Shown here piece by piece: positions 1-14,045 of a stretch of DNA of 64,000 bases. A program made the translations under genes and the position numbers. The stretch is taken from the NCBI GenBank assembly GCA_001692895.1, contig KV748227.1, forward strand, positions 434,001-498,000. Reading direction: 5' to 3'. The notes below the pieces were generated by a model. That model worked only from the letters and a program-made list of their open reading frames with translations. It did not search any database and was not told the DNA's origin. Origin of the DNA: Cenococcum geophilum 1.58. Its lineage: Eukaryota; Ascomycota; Dothideomycetes; Gloniales; Gloniaceae. Within the stretch, counting starts at the first letter, position 1. Each line of letters starts with the position of its first letter.

Positions 1-498
1 AATATTATAGTGGCTGCTTTTAGTGGCATGTTGTTTAACTTTCTATACTTAATACTATAACTAGGTAGTAATTATGTAATGGAACCTTATAGCAAGAACT
101 ATAATAGGCTTGTTATTAGGCTAGGTATATAGGTAATATAAGTTAAAGTTAACAACGTAATAATAACTGGTAGAGTGGTTGCCTAATAGATTAACTCTAA
201 TTATATTCTAAGAATTACTATAAGGAAGGAACTATCTAGGTAGGGACTAAGGGTCCTTAAATATACAACTGTACTCCTATAAAATCCTTCTTATATATAA
301 TATACGTGTACTCTATCTACTCTGTTATAGATCCTATAGATTATATAGATTACACAGATCACATTATATGACCTTAGTTACCATTCCTCGTCACATAGTT
401 CTATCGGCTCCATCCTAGACCGTGCTTAAATCAACTAACTAGCTTCTTCCGTCTCTTCTCTAAGTAGTCGTAATATCGTACTTAAAGCGTCTGTAACA
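1..498 (-). mobile_element. 5' end of a gypsy element of the A/B family (LTR 75-498), cut by the window edge
   Basis: Positions 75-498 match the LTRs of the elements at 5,634-13,610 and 36,644-44,593, in the minus orientation, and end in ...GTAACA. Bases 1-74 match the sequence just inside the right LTR of the 5.6-13.6 kb element (about 13,110-13,185). This is therefore the 5' end of a minus-strand copy whose body lies to the left of the window. Differences from the other LTRs are mostly C/T and G/A. Seen in sequence; the family name rests on the chromodomain pol of the complete copies. Confidence 0.8.
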
Positions 499-1159
499 CA
501 ACTGGTATACCTTTCTTATCGTCCCACCCTTAGTTAGATTGGCTATAGAGCTCCTTCCACACCTTCTAATCTTTCTTATAAGTGTCGTGCTTACTTTTAA
601 TCTGTTTTAAAGTAACTAGGTATTAAATCGCCGCCTATACGCCTTTTAGAGCTATCTCCTATCCCTCCTTCTTATATAAGCTATCTGCACGAAGCCCTCT
701 ATATACGGCCTGCACGAGGCCCTAAAGCATAGCCTCTTCCATCTTAAGAGTCCAATTAATACGCGACTTCCTTAACCTCGCCCGTGTTAAATATTGGTCT
801 GCAGGTGGGGTGCTTTCTAGCGACTGGCAACGCGTAGGCGTCCGCGTAGATCGTGTAGAGGGAGGATTAATAGCACAAGCAGAGGTAGTAGTAGTCGGCG
901 CTATAGTAAAACACCAAAATCGGAAGCTGGCGATAGAGGTTCGCTAGTAGGTTCGTTCTGGCTATAAGTAGTAATTAATGTGGGTAGAGACTTTGCTAAT
1001 ATTAAGCCTTATCTAAGGCTTTCTGGAGCGGTTAACTGAACACTCGGCTTTAGATTAGATTGAGTACAACTACCAGATTAAGCGCCGCTAAATATCTACT
1101 AGTTGACGCCGGTGGAAGCACGGAGCAACCTTAGATTGAAAAAACCTTAGATTGCAACA
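499..1159. other. Degenerate repeat DNA, no gene recognised
   Basis: This stretch is less TA-rich than its neighbours (about 780-1,000 keeps CpG and CpA) but has no open frame of note. It contains short GCACGA(A/G)GCCCT-like repeats near 685-725, related to the minisatellite motif at 55.5-55.8 kb. I could not assign it to a family. Confidence 0.4.
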
Positions 1160-4100
1160 GAACACTCCCTAAGTCCTATACGTAACCCCTATAGCAACTC
1201 CTGTATAAAAGTATACCCCTATAGACAAACTAGCCAGAAGTGCTTTATATATAGTAAGGAAGGATATTAGTTTATAAAGCATACCTAGGAAGAACGTAAT
1301 AAGTCTAAGAAGAGATTTAATAATTAGATTAACTAGTTTATCTTAAACTATAAAGGAGAGGAAGTAAAGGAGTCTCTTAATAAGTTAATAGAAGCCCTTA
1401 TAATTAACTTTAACTTAGATACTTAGGAATAGGAGACCTTAAAGATGTTCCTAACTACTTTTAAACCTTTTATAGATGGCTAAGCCTTTAATATTACTAC
1501 CGTATTAACCGACCGCTCCTTTATATATTTAATCGCACTTAAAAACTAACCTATAAGTATACCTATTAGACCTATTACGGACGTTATAGACCGCGAATAG
1601 GACCTATTTGCATATATTACTATAGAACGCTATACCCCTAAAGAATTTTATGGCGTTATAATTAATATAGGTGCCTTTAAGAAGTTTACTATAGGTTACG
1701 GATAATACCTTATATATAAGACCACTATAAATAATAATATAGATATTAATACTATATAAACTGGGGCCGTAAACGTCTAATTTGGCATTAGCTTAACCGC
1801 ATTAATTAGATTAGTTGTAGTTAAGACCCTAATTAGCCTAGTTAACTTCAATGTAGTAAAAGTAAATACCCCTTTTTTACTTTATCTCACGGACATGGAT
1901 AGGTTATAGGTTTACCATAATAATATTATAGACACCGTAATTGGCCCCGTAACTGCCCTAAGAAGCAAGTATATTACCCTACTAATTGTATAACGATTTA
2001 GACATCTGTTTCTTATATAGGGAGAGACTTTACAGACCTATATTTAGGAATCTTTTAACTATAACCCATGCTACCTTACCAGTACTAAAATCTACTGCCT
2101 ATACTGCTGTTTTAGCTACCTGTTAGTCGAAAAGCTATATAGAGTCCTTAAACGCTTTAGATATAACGACGTTAATAGGAAGGCAATTAACTACTTAACT
2201 AAATACTGCTCCTTTTACTAGAAATACAGACGTTTCCTAGGCCGATTTAAGTTTACTCTTTATAAAGACCTTAATTTTAACCACTTAATGTACGTAGATA
2301 TTATGTATATTAACAGCAGCCTAGTATCATATATAATTAACGAGGTAACCCGCTATTAAGCCGCCTATTAGTTATAAAATATATCTATAAAATATACTTA
2401 GGATATTTTACGAACCTGCTAGATTAATATATATGTTAGACCCCCTAAGTATATTACCTATAACGCTAGTAGGAACTTTATTAGTAAGGAATTCCAATAG
2501 TATACTATAGCTATAGCTATTTTAATAAAAGCCGTTCTAGTTAAGGCGTACTAGTCTATTAGGCTTATTAAGCGAGCTTACCTAGCTCTATAAAGAGCTT
2601 ACTAGATTATTACGGATAAGTATAAGGATATTTAAAAGGAACTAGCTTTATAGATAGCCGTAAAAGCCGATAATAACACCGCTAGCCCTAATAGACTAAT
2701 ACCTACCCTCCTAGTTTACGGAGCCTACTTAAGAATAAGTAAACTAGACCCTTCTGCCCCGTCTATTATGGATTAAGCAACTATAATATAAAAGGCAATA
2801 GCCGAAATAGTTAAATTACAGGCTAAATAAACTATTAATAACGCCCTATACTACTGCAACGGACCTAATATAACCTTAGTTTATGACCTCCCGCTTAATT
2901 CTAAAGTCCTTATATAGCGTAAGAGCGGTAATTAGACTGGACCTTATTATTTACTAGCTATAGAAGACAAAACGTACTGCGTATAACTCTCTAGCGGACT
3001 AACTAGCTTTAGAAGCACGTCCGTAAAACCCTATTTTCGGTCCAAAAATACCTATAATGTTAAACTAGACAAACTAAAAGCACCTACCAAACTAAATAAA
3101 CTGGAAATACCCTTACCTACCCTAGAAGTCCCCTGTAAACTTACTAAACCTACTAAACCTACTATAAAGCATAGCCGAGGACGCCCCTAAAAGTACCCTA
3201 TAACTAAAAACCCCGTAATAAAGAATTACTTAACCTCTGTAGGCACATCCGTAAGGCAACCCCCGCCTATAGATATATTAGTTCTAGTATAGGAAACCCC
3301 TTTTACGGACTTATAACATAAAGAGATTAACAGACTTTTTAAAAAGGGCGTCTTTATAGTTATAACGGAGAGAGACGTTCCACAAGGCGCCCGTATATTT
3401 AACTTACGCTTTATTAATAAAATTAAGCACCCTAGTACTAATAAAGCCTTTAAAAAATTAAGGCTTGTTATATAAGCTTATAATAACTAAGAAAAGGACT
3501 TAGTCCTTATATAATTGCCTATAATTTAATGGGTTAGTTAACGGATTATACTTATACTTACGCCTAGACTATAGCAAACTAAACCTATAGCCCTCTACTT
3601 ACGGGATATCTTATAAGCCTATATATAGTCTAATACCTACCTAAGTAGAGATATCTTTATATAACTACCCCTTAAGCTTAATTTGTAACTAGGAATAATT
3701 TTATAGGTTATAAAACCACTTTACAGAGTACCGGAAGCTAAAAACTACTAGTTTAAGGCGTATTACTAGCATTACATCTATAAACTTAGGATAGAGTAGT
3801 TAACCTATAACCCCTGCCTTCTATATACCCTATTAAACGGCCTTAGTATTATTAGACTCTAAATAGATAATACTCTCTTTTTAGCGGACCGGACCTTTGC
3901 GGACGCTAAAGAGACTAAACTATAAAAAGCTAAGTTCTTAGTAAAGCCGTAAGAGTAGTTAACTAAGTAGACTCTAATTAAGTTTAACAGAGGCTTAATT
4001 ATATAAAAGGGCAACCTAATCTAGCTAACTTAGGAACGCTAAGCTTAAAACCTAAGGCTTATTATAGTAAAGCCTACGGACCTTACTAGTTCCTATAAAG

Positions 4101-4830
4101 AGACCTATAAGACTATAAATATAAAGGACTAATACGTTATATAGTGTGTAAGAGGCGCCTATATTACCACAGTCTATTAACCTAAATTTGCCTATAATTT
4201 ATCCTTTGCGGCCTAGGCAATAGATCTATAAAAGGAAAATATTAAGCAGCTTAATAAGCGTATTTAGTGGCAAATTAATAATATAATAAGAGAACTTACT
4301 TTTATACCACTAGACCTAAATTCCTTTAGCGTAATAGTATTTATAGACGCCTCCTTCGCTAATAATAGAGACCTATTATTATAAATTGGCTTTATAATTG
4401 TACTTATAAACCGTAATTAGGACGTAAACATACTATATTAGTCTTTAATTAAATATAAATAGGTAACCCGCAGCGTACTAGCTTTTAAACTATATGTACT
4501 AGCCTATAACTTTAATATAGGAGCCGTAATTAAGTTAATAATCTAGAAGATCCTATAATTGGAGCAATTACCCCTAGTCCTATACACCGATTTAAGGTCC
4601 CTTTACGACTGTATAGTTAAACTAGGTACGATATAGAAGAAGAGGCTTATAATTAACCTAATGTGCCTATATTAGGCCTATAAACGACGTAAGATTATAG
4701 AGGTTAAATGGATTAGCAGTAAAGACAACTTAGTAGACGCTATAACTAAGGCAAAGCCGTGCTAAGCTCTTAAACCCCTAATTAATATAAATAAGCTTAA
4801 CCTAAGGGTTATAGAATAGGTGGAACGAGA
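1160..4830 (+). mobile_element. Ty1/copia gag-pol remnant, inactivated
   Basis: Translated through its many stops, the plus strand follows a fungal Ty1/copia polyprotein. Near 1,230-1,300 is a zinc-knuckle-like stretch (RKCFIYSKEGY, with a cysteine and a histidine lost). Near 2,280-2,480 is an integrase core (VDIMYI ... NEVTRY ... AGRNFISKEF). Reverse transcriptase and RNase H follow from about 3,300 to 4,750. There are dozens of in-frame TAA/TAG codons, many at former CAA/CAG or TGG codons, as RIP produces. No flanking LTR pair was found. The 3' sequence near 4,830-5,150 may hold one decayed LTR. Confidence 0.8.
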
Positions 4831-5633
4831 CTAACGGAGCACTTATGGTTTATTTATGGCCCGTTAGAAAGCCGTACGGTTTATTTTACGGACCGTAAGT
4901 AGGACTTACGGCCAGCTTAGAATACCATTTAAAAGGCAGTCCAGAAAGCACCTTAAGAGGGATTTCCTATGTATTTCTTTTGTATTTTACGGCTCTGTTA
5001 AAGCGATTACGGAGGTTATATATAATTAAGTTATTTTTAAGTGCCGCCAGTGTATAATTATAGCACGTGGTATACCAAACGCGTAGTTACGCGTTTGGTG
5101 CACTAACTACTTAGGTACTAACTAATTAGGGGGAGGCGCGTCAGTATATAGACTACGTAGTCTACCTTAATAGAATTAAAAGTTACCACTATCTAAAAGA
5201 GCATATAATACTATACATATTTCGTGCCCCTGGATATAACTTAATTATATTATTAAATTGATACAAACATAGATAAATAGTATAAAGTAGAGGGAATAAT
5301 AGAGGTATGGTTAAAATATATAGAAAAAACTTAAAGGGTTAATCTTATAATTAAATATAAGGCTATTACTAAAATATAAAAAGAGATTACTAAACAGCGT
5401 AACTATATACACCATTTAAACGCTATTACTACCTTTAATAATACTATAAGAATAAAAAGTATAATATTATATACTGTCTTAAATTTAAATTAAAGTACTA
5501 CCTAATATAACCCTACTATTTAGCGCGTTAATTAAAAGTAATAGAATAGAAAAAAGCTACACTTAATATATTAGGTCTATCTTTACTATTAAGGATTAAG
5601 TATAGTAAATACCTATAAAATAAGGAGGATAAA
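4831..5633. other. TA-rich decayed repeat, no gene
   Basis: There is no usable open frame. The first 300 bases still contain CpG-bearing patches and may be the 3' untranslated region or LTR of the copia remnant. From about 5,150 the sequence is featureless TA-rich DNA up to the LTR at 5,634. A perfect short palindrome inside it is listed separately. Confidence 0.4.
5074..5099. repeat. Perfect 12-bp inverted repeat (hairpin)
   Basis: ACCAAACGCGTA, a 2-base spacer GT, then TACGCGTTTGGT: every base pairs. It keeps two CpG pairs and CpA sites on both arms in a region otherwise stripped of them. Seen directly; its function is unknown. It could be an LTR or terminal hairpin of a decayed element. 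Confidence 0.7.
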
Positions 5634-6059
5634 TATAACGGAACCTTGTAGCAGGAACTACAATAGGCTCGTTAATAGGCTAGGTGTGTAGGAAATGCAA
5701 GTACGGAAGTCAACAACGTAATAATAACTAGTGGAGTGGTTGCCTAATAGATTAACTCTAATTATATTCTGAGAATTACTATAAAGAAGGAACTATCTAG
5801 GTAGGGACTAAGGGTCCTTAAATATACAACCGTACTCTTATAAAATCCTCCTTATATATAATATACGTGTACTTTATCTACTCTATTACGGATTATATAG
5901 ATCCTATAGATTATATAGATTATATTATATAACCTTAGTTACTATTCTTTATTATATAGTTCTATTAGCTTTATTTTAGACTATACCTAAATTAACTAAC
6001 TAGTTTCTTTTAACTTTTCCCTAAGTAGTTATAACATTGTACTTAAAGCGTCCGTAACA
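5634..6059 (-). repeat. Element A left LTR (3' LTR in element orientation)
   Basis: It aligns along its whole length with 13,186-13,610 and with the LTRs of element B. Edges are TATAACGGAACC on the left and ...GTCCGTAACA on the right, i.e. TGTTACGGAC... when read in the element's orientation. Confidence 0.88.
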
Positions 6060-9000
6060 CCATCTCCCTCCTTTTTATTTTCGTCCTTAAAGATTTAAAA
6101 TATCTCTAAGTTATTTATTAGAGGTGTAATATCTATTTATTTAATTTGGTTAATATTGTTACTTATTATACCTAAAGTAATTTCTTCGTCCTTAACTGCT
6201 TGTCGTGCTCGCACCGTTGCTGCGATATTATCTCTTGGTAAGATTATACCGTCTCTATATTCTCGCTGTTTAAAAGAAGGGCTAGTTTATATTATATTAG
6301 CGAACCTATCTTTATAACAACTGTTCTCTTACTTAGAGTATACTAAAGTAAATATTTGTTTATCCTATAACGTTTACTCTATCTTTAATGCTAAATATAT
6401 ATAACCTATTACTTTTAATAGTCGTCTAGTTCCCTAATTAATTTATTTTAGGATTTTATATTTAATCTGCTGCTACGTAGCTAAATAATAAACTATCTAT
6501 TGCTTTAGCGGAATTGCGCCGTTTCTGTAATACTAAATAGGAGGCTGCTAATGCTTAGCAACGGGCCCTTAAGTCTTATCTTGCGGCGTCTGCTTAGTTA
6601 ATCCGTCTTAAGAAGGTATATAAGAAGGTTTGTTTTAAGGAGTAAAAACTTATAAAATAAGGTTTATAGGAACTTAATAATAAAAAAACGGACTCTCTTC
6701 TAATAGAGAAGGAAATAGATTTAAGTAGTTTAGTAACTACTTTTTTTAGGTCCCTTTTAGGTGACTTATTCTTTGGCGATTTTTTTTATTAATACTACCT
6801 AACCTAATCTCTTTTAATACTCCTATACCTTTTCTATAGCGTTTTTTAAAATTTCTAGTAGTTCCTAGGTAGTCTTAGTATAGCCTATTTACTTAATCTT
6901 ATACTATATTTTATTATTAATGTCCTTATAACTAATAATCTTTAAAACTTACTATTTATCTTCCTCCTATCCTCTATATATGTCTACCTTATAAACTAGT
7001 GGCTTAATATTTCCGTATACTAGCTTTAGTATTACGATATACTATATAAGGTAAATCTTTATTTTAGCTAGTAGGTTTAACTTAAATATAACTGGTAAAA
7101 TCTTTTATATAATTTTAAAAGGTCCTAGTCTAATATAGTTTAACTTCTTACTTAGTTGTCAACTCTTAAAAATTTTATGTAGTAGCTATACTTTATCTCC
7201 CTCCTTAAGATCTAGTCCCTTAGATCTCTTAGCATTATAGTACTTTTTTATTCTCTTTTATACTTTTTTTACTAATTCTATAAGGTCTATATAAAGATTT
7301 ATTAACGTCTTTATCCTTTCTTTAGCTATGCTACTTATTTTCTTTACTTACTATAGTAATAATAATGTTCTTAGCTTATATTTATAATTTGCCTTAAATA
7401 GTAATATGCCTATTCCTTCTTAAGGTGTTATATTATATATAAACTATATAACTAATAATAGCAATACCTAATTATTCTGTATATAATTAATATAATACCT
7501 TAAATACTGTTCTAGCGTTTAATTTAATCTTTTTATTTAACCGTCTGTCTATAAATAATATATGGTAAAAGTTACTACTTAAACTCCTTACTCTGCTAAG
7601 AATACTTTCTAGAATACTGCTATAAATCTTAGATCTCTATCTAATATAATCTTACTTAGTGCTCCGTATCTCGCGAATACTTCTTTAATATAGATTTTAG
7701 CGATATCTTCTATGGATATCTCTTCTGTATATGCTATAAAGTATCCCTACTTTATAAGCTTATCTACTATTACTAGGATTATATTATAATCTTATCCGGT
7801 AATAGGGTCTCTTAACTTTAGTAACTTAATAATAAAGTCCTATAATATAACCTCCTATAGTCTCTCTGGTATTTTAATAGGTTATAGCCCTCCGTATAGC
7901 TTATGCCTTATTAGTTTATTTCTTTAGCAATTTAGATACTCCTTTATTACTTTTTATGCAATATTTTAAATTCTATTAATAATATACTTTTTCTAAAGTC
8001 TTAACACTAAGCCTATAGCTCCGTTATGTCCTTAAGTTAGTCCCTTATAGAAGTCCTCTATAAACTAATCTGCTATACTTCTTAGGATATACTTTACTTC
8101 TTAATTTTTGTATATATCCGTCTATAGATTTTCTAGTTATACTTTTAGAATTCTTTATACCTAAAAGCTCTTTAGTATCTTATAAACTTTTTCTAGTTTA
8201 TTATCTTCCTAAGTTGCTATAATTTTTAAATAATTATACCTAATTAATCCGTCTATATCTTTTTGCAGTAAAGCCCCTAATAGCTTTTCGTTATTTTATA
8301 GTTTAGCTTTTTAACTTAGAGCGTCTGCTTATATATTATCTATACCCTTAGTATACTAAATCTTAAAATGGTATTTTATAAGCATCTCTACCCATCTAAC
8401 CTATCTTTAGTTAAGTTCCTTTATTATTAGAAATCCTATTAGGTTCTTATAATCCGTTTTAACTATAAATAGTTTCTCTATACCTTATAAGAATGCTTTC
8501 TATTTTTTTAATGCTATAACTATACCTAATAACTCCTTATTATAGATGTTATAGTTTAACTCTAGTAGTATTATCCTCTAACTATAGTATACTACTAGGT
8601 GCTATCTATTTTAATATTTTTATATAAAGTACGCCCCTAGTATAAAGTCTAATGCATTTATTTCTATAACCGTCTCTAGTTTTAGTTAATAGATCTTAAG
8701 AACTAGCTCCTAGGTAAACAACCNTTTAACTNNNTTAAANANTTNNTNCTNTTCCTCTNCCTATANCTATAGTTNTTCTTTCTTTATTAATTNCGTAAAT
8801 AGNTTAATATNNTTTAACTATTGCGCTATAAACCTTCTATAGTAATTATAAAACCCTAAAAACGATCTTAACTACGTAATATTCTTTAGTTCTTACCAAT
8901 TTACTATAGCCTTAATCTTCTTTAGATCTATGCTAAGTTAGCCTAGTTTAATAATAAATTTAACGAAATTAGTTTTCCTTATAAAGAACTTGTATTTCTT

Positions 9001-12000
9001 AATTATTACTAGTATCTATTCTTTCTATAGTTTCTTTAAAACCTATTTAACGTATTCCCCGTATTCTTCCTTAGTTATTAAGTAGATAATAATATTATTA
9101 AGATATACTATAACAAATTTATCTAAGTGTTCTTCTAATATATTGTTAATACGCTTCTAGAACGTTACTAGTGCGTTTATAAGCCTAAATTGTATAACTA
9201 ATAGTTTATATAGTCCTTTCTTTAACCTAAAGGCTGCCTTCTATTTATTGCCTTCCTTAATTTTAATCTAATGGTACGCCTATCTTAGATCTATTTTTAT
9301 AAAGATTTGCGTATTACCTATCCTATCTTAGATTTCGCTAATTAAGGGTAAAGGATACCTATCCTTTCTAGTAATGCTGTTTAACTATCTATAATTAATA
9401 TACAGCCTTAGTTTACTATTTTTTTTTTAGTATAAATAGTACTAGATAACCTGCTAATAACTGCGATAGTTTAATATATCCCTTTTATAAGTTCTCCTAG
9501 ATAAACTCTTTTAGTACTCTACCTTCTTCTTTAGTAAGCTTGTAGATTGGAAAAAACTTTAGACTTATTCCTAGTTTTAATTCTATCTTATAGTTTTATG
9601 CTATATAATCTACTAGCTTCTTACTTTCTAGGCTCTATTATTTCTCACTATACTTATAGTATCTCTTTAGTATATAACTTAAGCCTTACTTAGTCTCTTT
9701 ATATATTACTCTAACTTAGTACTATACTAACTTAGTTTACTATTACATTTTACGGCGTTAAGTATCTTTAATATTGACCTAACCTGTAATCTAATTAATC
9801 TTTAGATTGTATTCCTGTAACTAAGGCATCCCTAATACTGCCTTATCCCGTCCTAATAGTAGGATATTAAAAGACATCTTAATTTATCTTCCTTTAATGG
9901 TTATCTAAATAGGTCTTATTTTAAGGTTAATAATCCCTCCTCTATAGGCTATTGGATCTCCTAAAATTATAACTAATAGGTAAGGTTGCTCCTTCTATCT
10001 ATAAGGTAAACCTATTCTTTTAACTACTACTAGTAAGATATAGTTTCGCGTTACTCTACTATCTATTAGCGCCTTAAACTATTAATCTTACCATTTTACT
10101 TATAAATTTAGGTATTATCCTTAAATTCCTTTAAGGGTCTAAGGCTTTACTACTAGCTCCCTCTAGTTCTATAGGCCTTTACTTTTTCTAACTATTAGCT
10201 GCTTAATCCTTATATACTTAGCTTACTCTTTAGCTAATACCTAGTTTGCTTTTTATTTTTAATATACTATAGATATATATTCTCTAGGTATTCCTACTAC
10301 TATTATCCGTTTAAGCATTCTTCCGTAAGGAATCTTTCTAGTTAAAGTATTAAGTCTCCTTCCTCTTAGACCTCTACTAGATGCTATCTATGCATATATT
10401 TAGTATTCCTATACTATTACTCTTCTAGCGCCTAATATATCCTTATAGGGTATTTCCAATTTTTTTCTTTTAAATTTTTGTGTATGTTATATATATTATC
10501 TACGTATATAATCTATAATAGCGTATAGTATACTAGGTGCTTTGGGTTAACTCTTAACTTATTTTTATTTTTAAGTTTAAACCTCTATCGTGCTAATCTA
10601 AATGTTATAACTTTATTTATAGGTACTATAATACGTCTCTTACTCCTCTAGTCCTCTAATTATTCCTCTAGATCTTTTAATGTTATAATTAAGGCTCCTT
10701 TAATATAATTTATCGCCTTTTCTGTAATTAGGTGGTCTTAGATAACTCTTTTATCTAATTATATATAGAAATCTTCCTACTTATTATTATATCGCTGTCT
10801 ATACCACTTTTAGTACAGCTATTAGAGTGTATACAGCTTGTCTATAAGGAAGTATCTTCTTATTACTATATTATAATAGCCCTTTATATGTCGTTCTTTA
10901 AACCTAATTAGAATCCCTAGATTCTCTTTATTTTCCAGTTTAGTAAGCTACTTAGCTCTTAGTATGCCTGCCCTAGGCCTATTAGTAATTCTTTATACTA
11001 GTACTCTGTCCCTTATACGTCTTAATATACTAGATATCTTATCTAGTTTCTGTTCTTACTATGTAATAATTCTTTACCTAAACTCTTTTATGGTTTCCTT
11101 TAGTTTATATTTTATAGATTAATCCTTAAAGTTATCTTGCTTCTTAATCTTGGTATTAACTTTTTAATCTTTAGGCCGAATACTATATTCTCCTAGTAAG
11201 TCTTCTAGGTCTATATATCTATCTCCTAGTCTAATTACTATTTGCGCTATAGATTCTCTAATCTATAAAGAAGCCTCTTACCTCTTACTTATGGGTTCCC
11301 TTATTTATACTCTAAATCTTTAGTCCCTTAGATTCTTTAATCCTAAGCTTGCTTCTATCTTAAGCTTTACTCTAGCCTTAGTTTAACTAGGCTTACTTAG
11401 TGTCCTTATCTCGTCTTAAAAGTCTTAAATCTTACTTATCTTGTCTTAAGAGTCTTATACCTTTAGGAAACTTTATCCTGAGCTTATTTATATATTACTA
11501 AACTAAGCCGTTACTCTACTCTATCGGTTATTGTCCGTTATAGGTCCTTAAGCTTGCCTTATCTTGTCTTAAGAATCTTAGTTATCTTTTATCTTATTTT
11601 AAGAATCTTAAGTCTTTAGCCTTTTACCTTTATTAAGTGCTAAAGTGGCTTACTATCCTACTTCTTTTACGTCTTATAAAGCGATAGATATTATGTCTAG
11701 CGGGGTCTTAATCCCTACTAATATTCCCTATTCTATAGTGGAATTATCCTTTACCTCTTATATAACATTTTTAAGGTTTGCGCGTTCCTAGTAAACCGCC
11801 TTTATTGCTTTATTGTTATAAAATATTTCGTCTATATTGAATTTATTGTCCTTAATATCTAATCTGCGAACTAGTTTATTGGTTCCTTTATACTCTATAG
11901 ATTTTGGCTTCTATAGCTAATAGCTTACGCCATACTTAGCGTCTTTATAAATTTAGTATGCATTATTATAATAAAACGCAAAACTTCTAATTAAATACTC

Positions 12001-13185
12001 TTTTATTCCTTGTAGTATACTATTATCCCTCTATACGTATATGTCTCCTATTATTAGTCTAGTTCCCTTTATTGCATAGTAACTCTAACTATTTTTATAA
12101 TCCCTCGCGAAGTGACCTTGTTTTCCGCAATTTATATAAGCTTTATTTTTAAACTATTGACTTTGCTATAGAGTCCGCCTAAATATCTTTTACTACTAAG
12201 ATCCCTGGTTTAGCCTTTACTCCTTAGTCCTATAATTATTAGATCCTTAACCTTTAGGTTTTTATAGTTTCTTGCTCCATCTCTTATAGGCTTCTTTAGT
12301 ACCGCTTAGGTCCATTAGCTCTGCGCTATACTATAGTTTTTAACTTAGCTTTGGTTGTTGCGTACTCTACGCCTTATATAACTATAGAACTTTATCCTAA
12401 CCTCTTTTAGTCTATTCCCTTTAATAGATCTAATTATTAATCTTAATTGCCTAATCTATTAGTTCCCTTAGGGTGTCCGCATCTTCTATTAGGATAATCG
12501 CGTCCTAGACTTTAGCCTTAAGTCCTTACTTATACTATGCCATAAGTGCCTTATTATTTTACTTTACTTACGTTACTAATGTCTAAAACTACGTTGTATA
12601 TTTAATTGCTAAGGTTTATTATATAATGTCTTAGAGTTTTCTTTTCGCCGTGGTTACTGCCTCTAGGTCTCTAAATATTTGTGTAAGTTATTCTATAAAT
12701 CCATTCTAGCTTAAGAATATAAACCGTACCTCTTGGTTTATAGTTATTATTCTATTTGCCTGGATTTCTATAAGGTAAAGCTTAAACTATTTAAATGCTC
12801 TTCCTATTAAGAACAATCCTGTATACGCTATTTAATCTATAGGTATTACCAGCTTTGCTCCCTCCTATGCAACCTTAAAGTGCATTTACATAAAAAATCT
12901 TTTAAGCTTTAATCTCTCTCCTAAGAATCTTTTAATTAATAGTAACTTAACCTTTACTGCGCCTATCCCGTTAATCCTAGTTTTAAGTACTGCGTTATTT
13001 TCCGTTAACTAGTTAACTATTTCTTATAGTTATCCAACCGTTATAGGTTGCTGTAAGTTAGTATCTGCTATACTGGTGTCGCCTAACCTTAAAGTAGTTG
13101 CCACTGTCAATGGCGTTATAGTGGCTGCTTTTGGTGGTATATTGTTTAACTTTTTGTATTTAATACTGTAACTAGGTAGTAATTG

Positions 13186-13610
13186 TGTAATAAAACCTTA
13201 TAGCAGGAACTATAATAGGCTCGTTAATAGGCTAGGTATATAGGAAATGTAAGTACGGAAGTTAACAACGTAATAATAACTGGTGGAGTGGTTGCCTAAC
13301 AGATTAACTCTAATTATATTCTAAGAATTACTATAAAGAAGGAACTATCTAGGTAGGGACTAAGGGTCCTTAAATACACAACTATACTCCTATAAAATCC
13401 TTCTTATATATAATATACGTATTATATATATTATACGTACGTTCCCCTTATACACTGCGTACACTGCATACAACGTCATATGACCTCGGCTACTATTTCT
13501 CGTCATATGGCTTTATTGGCTCCATCCTAGACTATGCCTAAATTAACTAACTAGCTTCTTCCGACTCCTCTCTAAGTAGTTATAATATTGTACTTAAAGC
13601 GTCCGTAATA
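13186..13610 (-). repeat. Element A right LTR (5' LTR in element orientation)
   Basis: About 425 bp, homologous to 5,634-6,059. The terminal CA appears as TA at 13,609-13,610. Differences between the pair are mostly transitions. Confidence 0.88.
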
Positions 13611-14045
13611 GTTATAAGGATATTAACAATAAAATATAGCATAAAGTTAAGTAGATAGACTATAATAAGACTACCTAGGAACTACTATAAAATTTAAAGA
13701 ACGCTATAAGAAAGGTATAAGAGTATTAAAAGAAAATAGGTTAGGTAATATTAAAAAAGAGCTAAAACTAAAGGGATTAGTTAAAGGTAATAAAGGAGCC
13801 TAGAGATTAGACGGATCTACTACTACTACTAGTATACTAGCTATTTCCGCCTCTTCTTAATTGGAATCCTATTTAGCCTTTTTAGCCTTAAGCTTAGCTA
13901 AACCTTACTCCGCAAGGCGAAATTCCTTAAAGCGTCCCTTTTTATAACCCTTTTTAAGACAGGTTAACCAAGCGTAAGTAGTTAGTTAAGCATTAAGTAT
14001 TTAAGACTCTTTAGTATAAAGATATTAAAGCTTAGCTAGGGCTGC
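13611..14045 (+). mobile_element. 3' end of a related gypsy chromovirus (chromodomain remnant)
   Basis: Bases 13,611-13,790 are nearly the same as 43,318-43,480 at the end of element B. They read as a chromodomain core (K-WIGYNKTT-E pattern, the WKGY..TWE type). The next 250 bases align more loosely with the region after the chromodomain of B. The fragment starts exactly at the LTR edge of element A, so A probably inserted into, or recombined with, a related element here. Confidence 0.7.

Larger units (their letters stand above)
5634..13610 (-). mobile_element. Element A: full-length Ty3/gypsy chromovirus, RIP-inactivated
   Basis: Two LTRs bound a 7.1-kb interior. Read on the minus strand, it has the same content as element B at 36.6-44.6 kb: gag with a zinc knuckle, protease, reverse transcriptase, RNase H, integrase and a chromodomain end. 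The catalytic reverse-transcriptase motif near 9,090-9,120 reads YLNN where active enzymes have YxDD, which fits G-to-A changes at both Asp codons. There is no long open frame. About 90 bases near 8,724-8,815 contain many N calls. I see no clear target-site duplication: the left flank is ATAAA and the right flank GTTAT. Confidence 0.88.
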
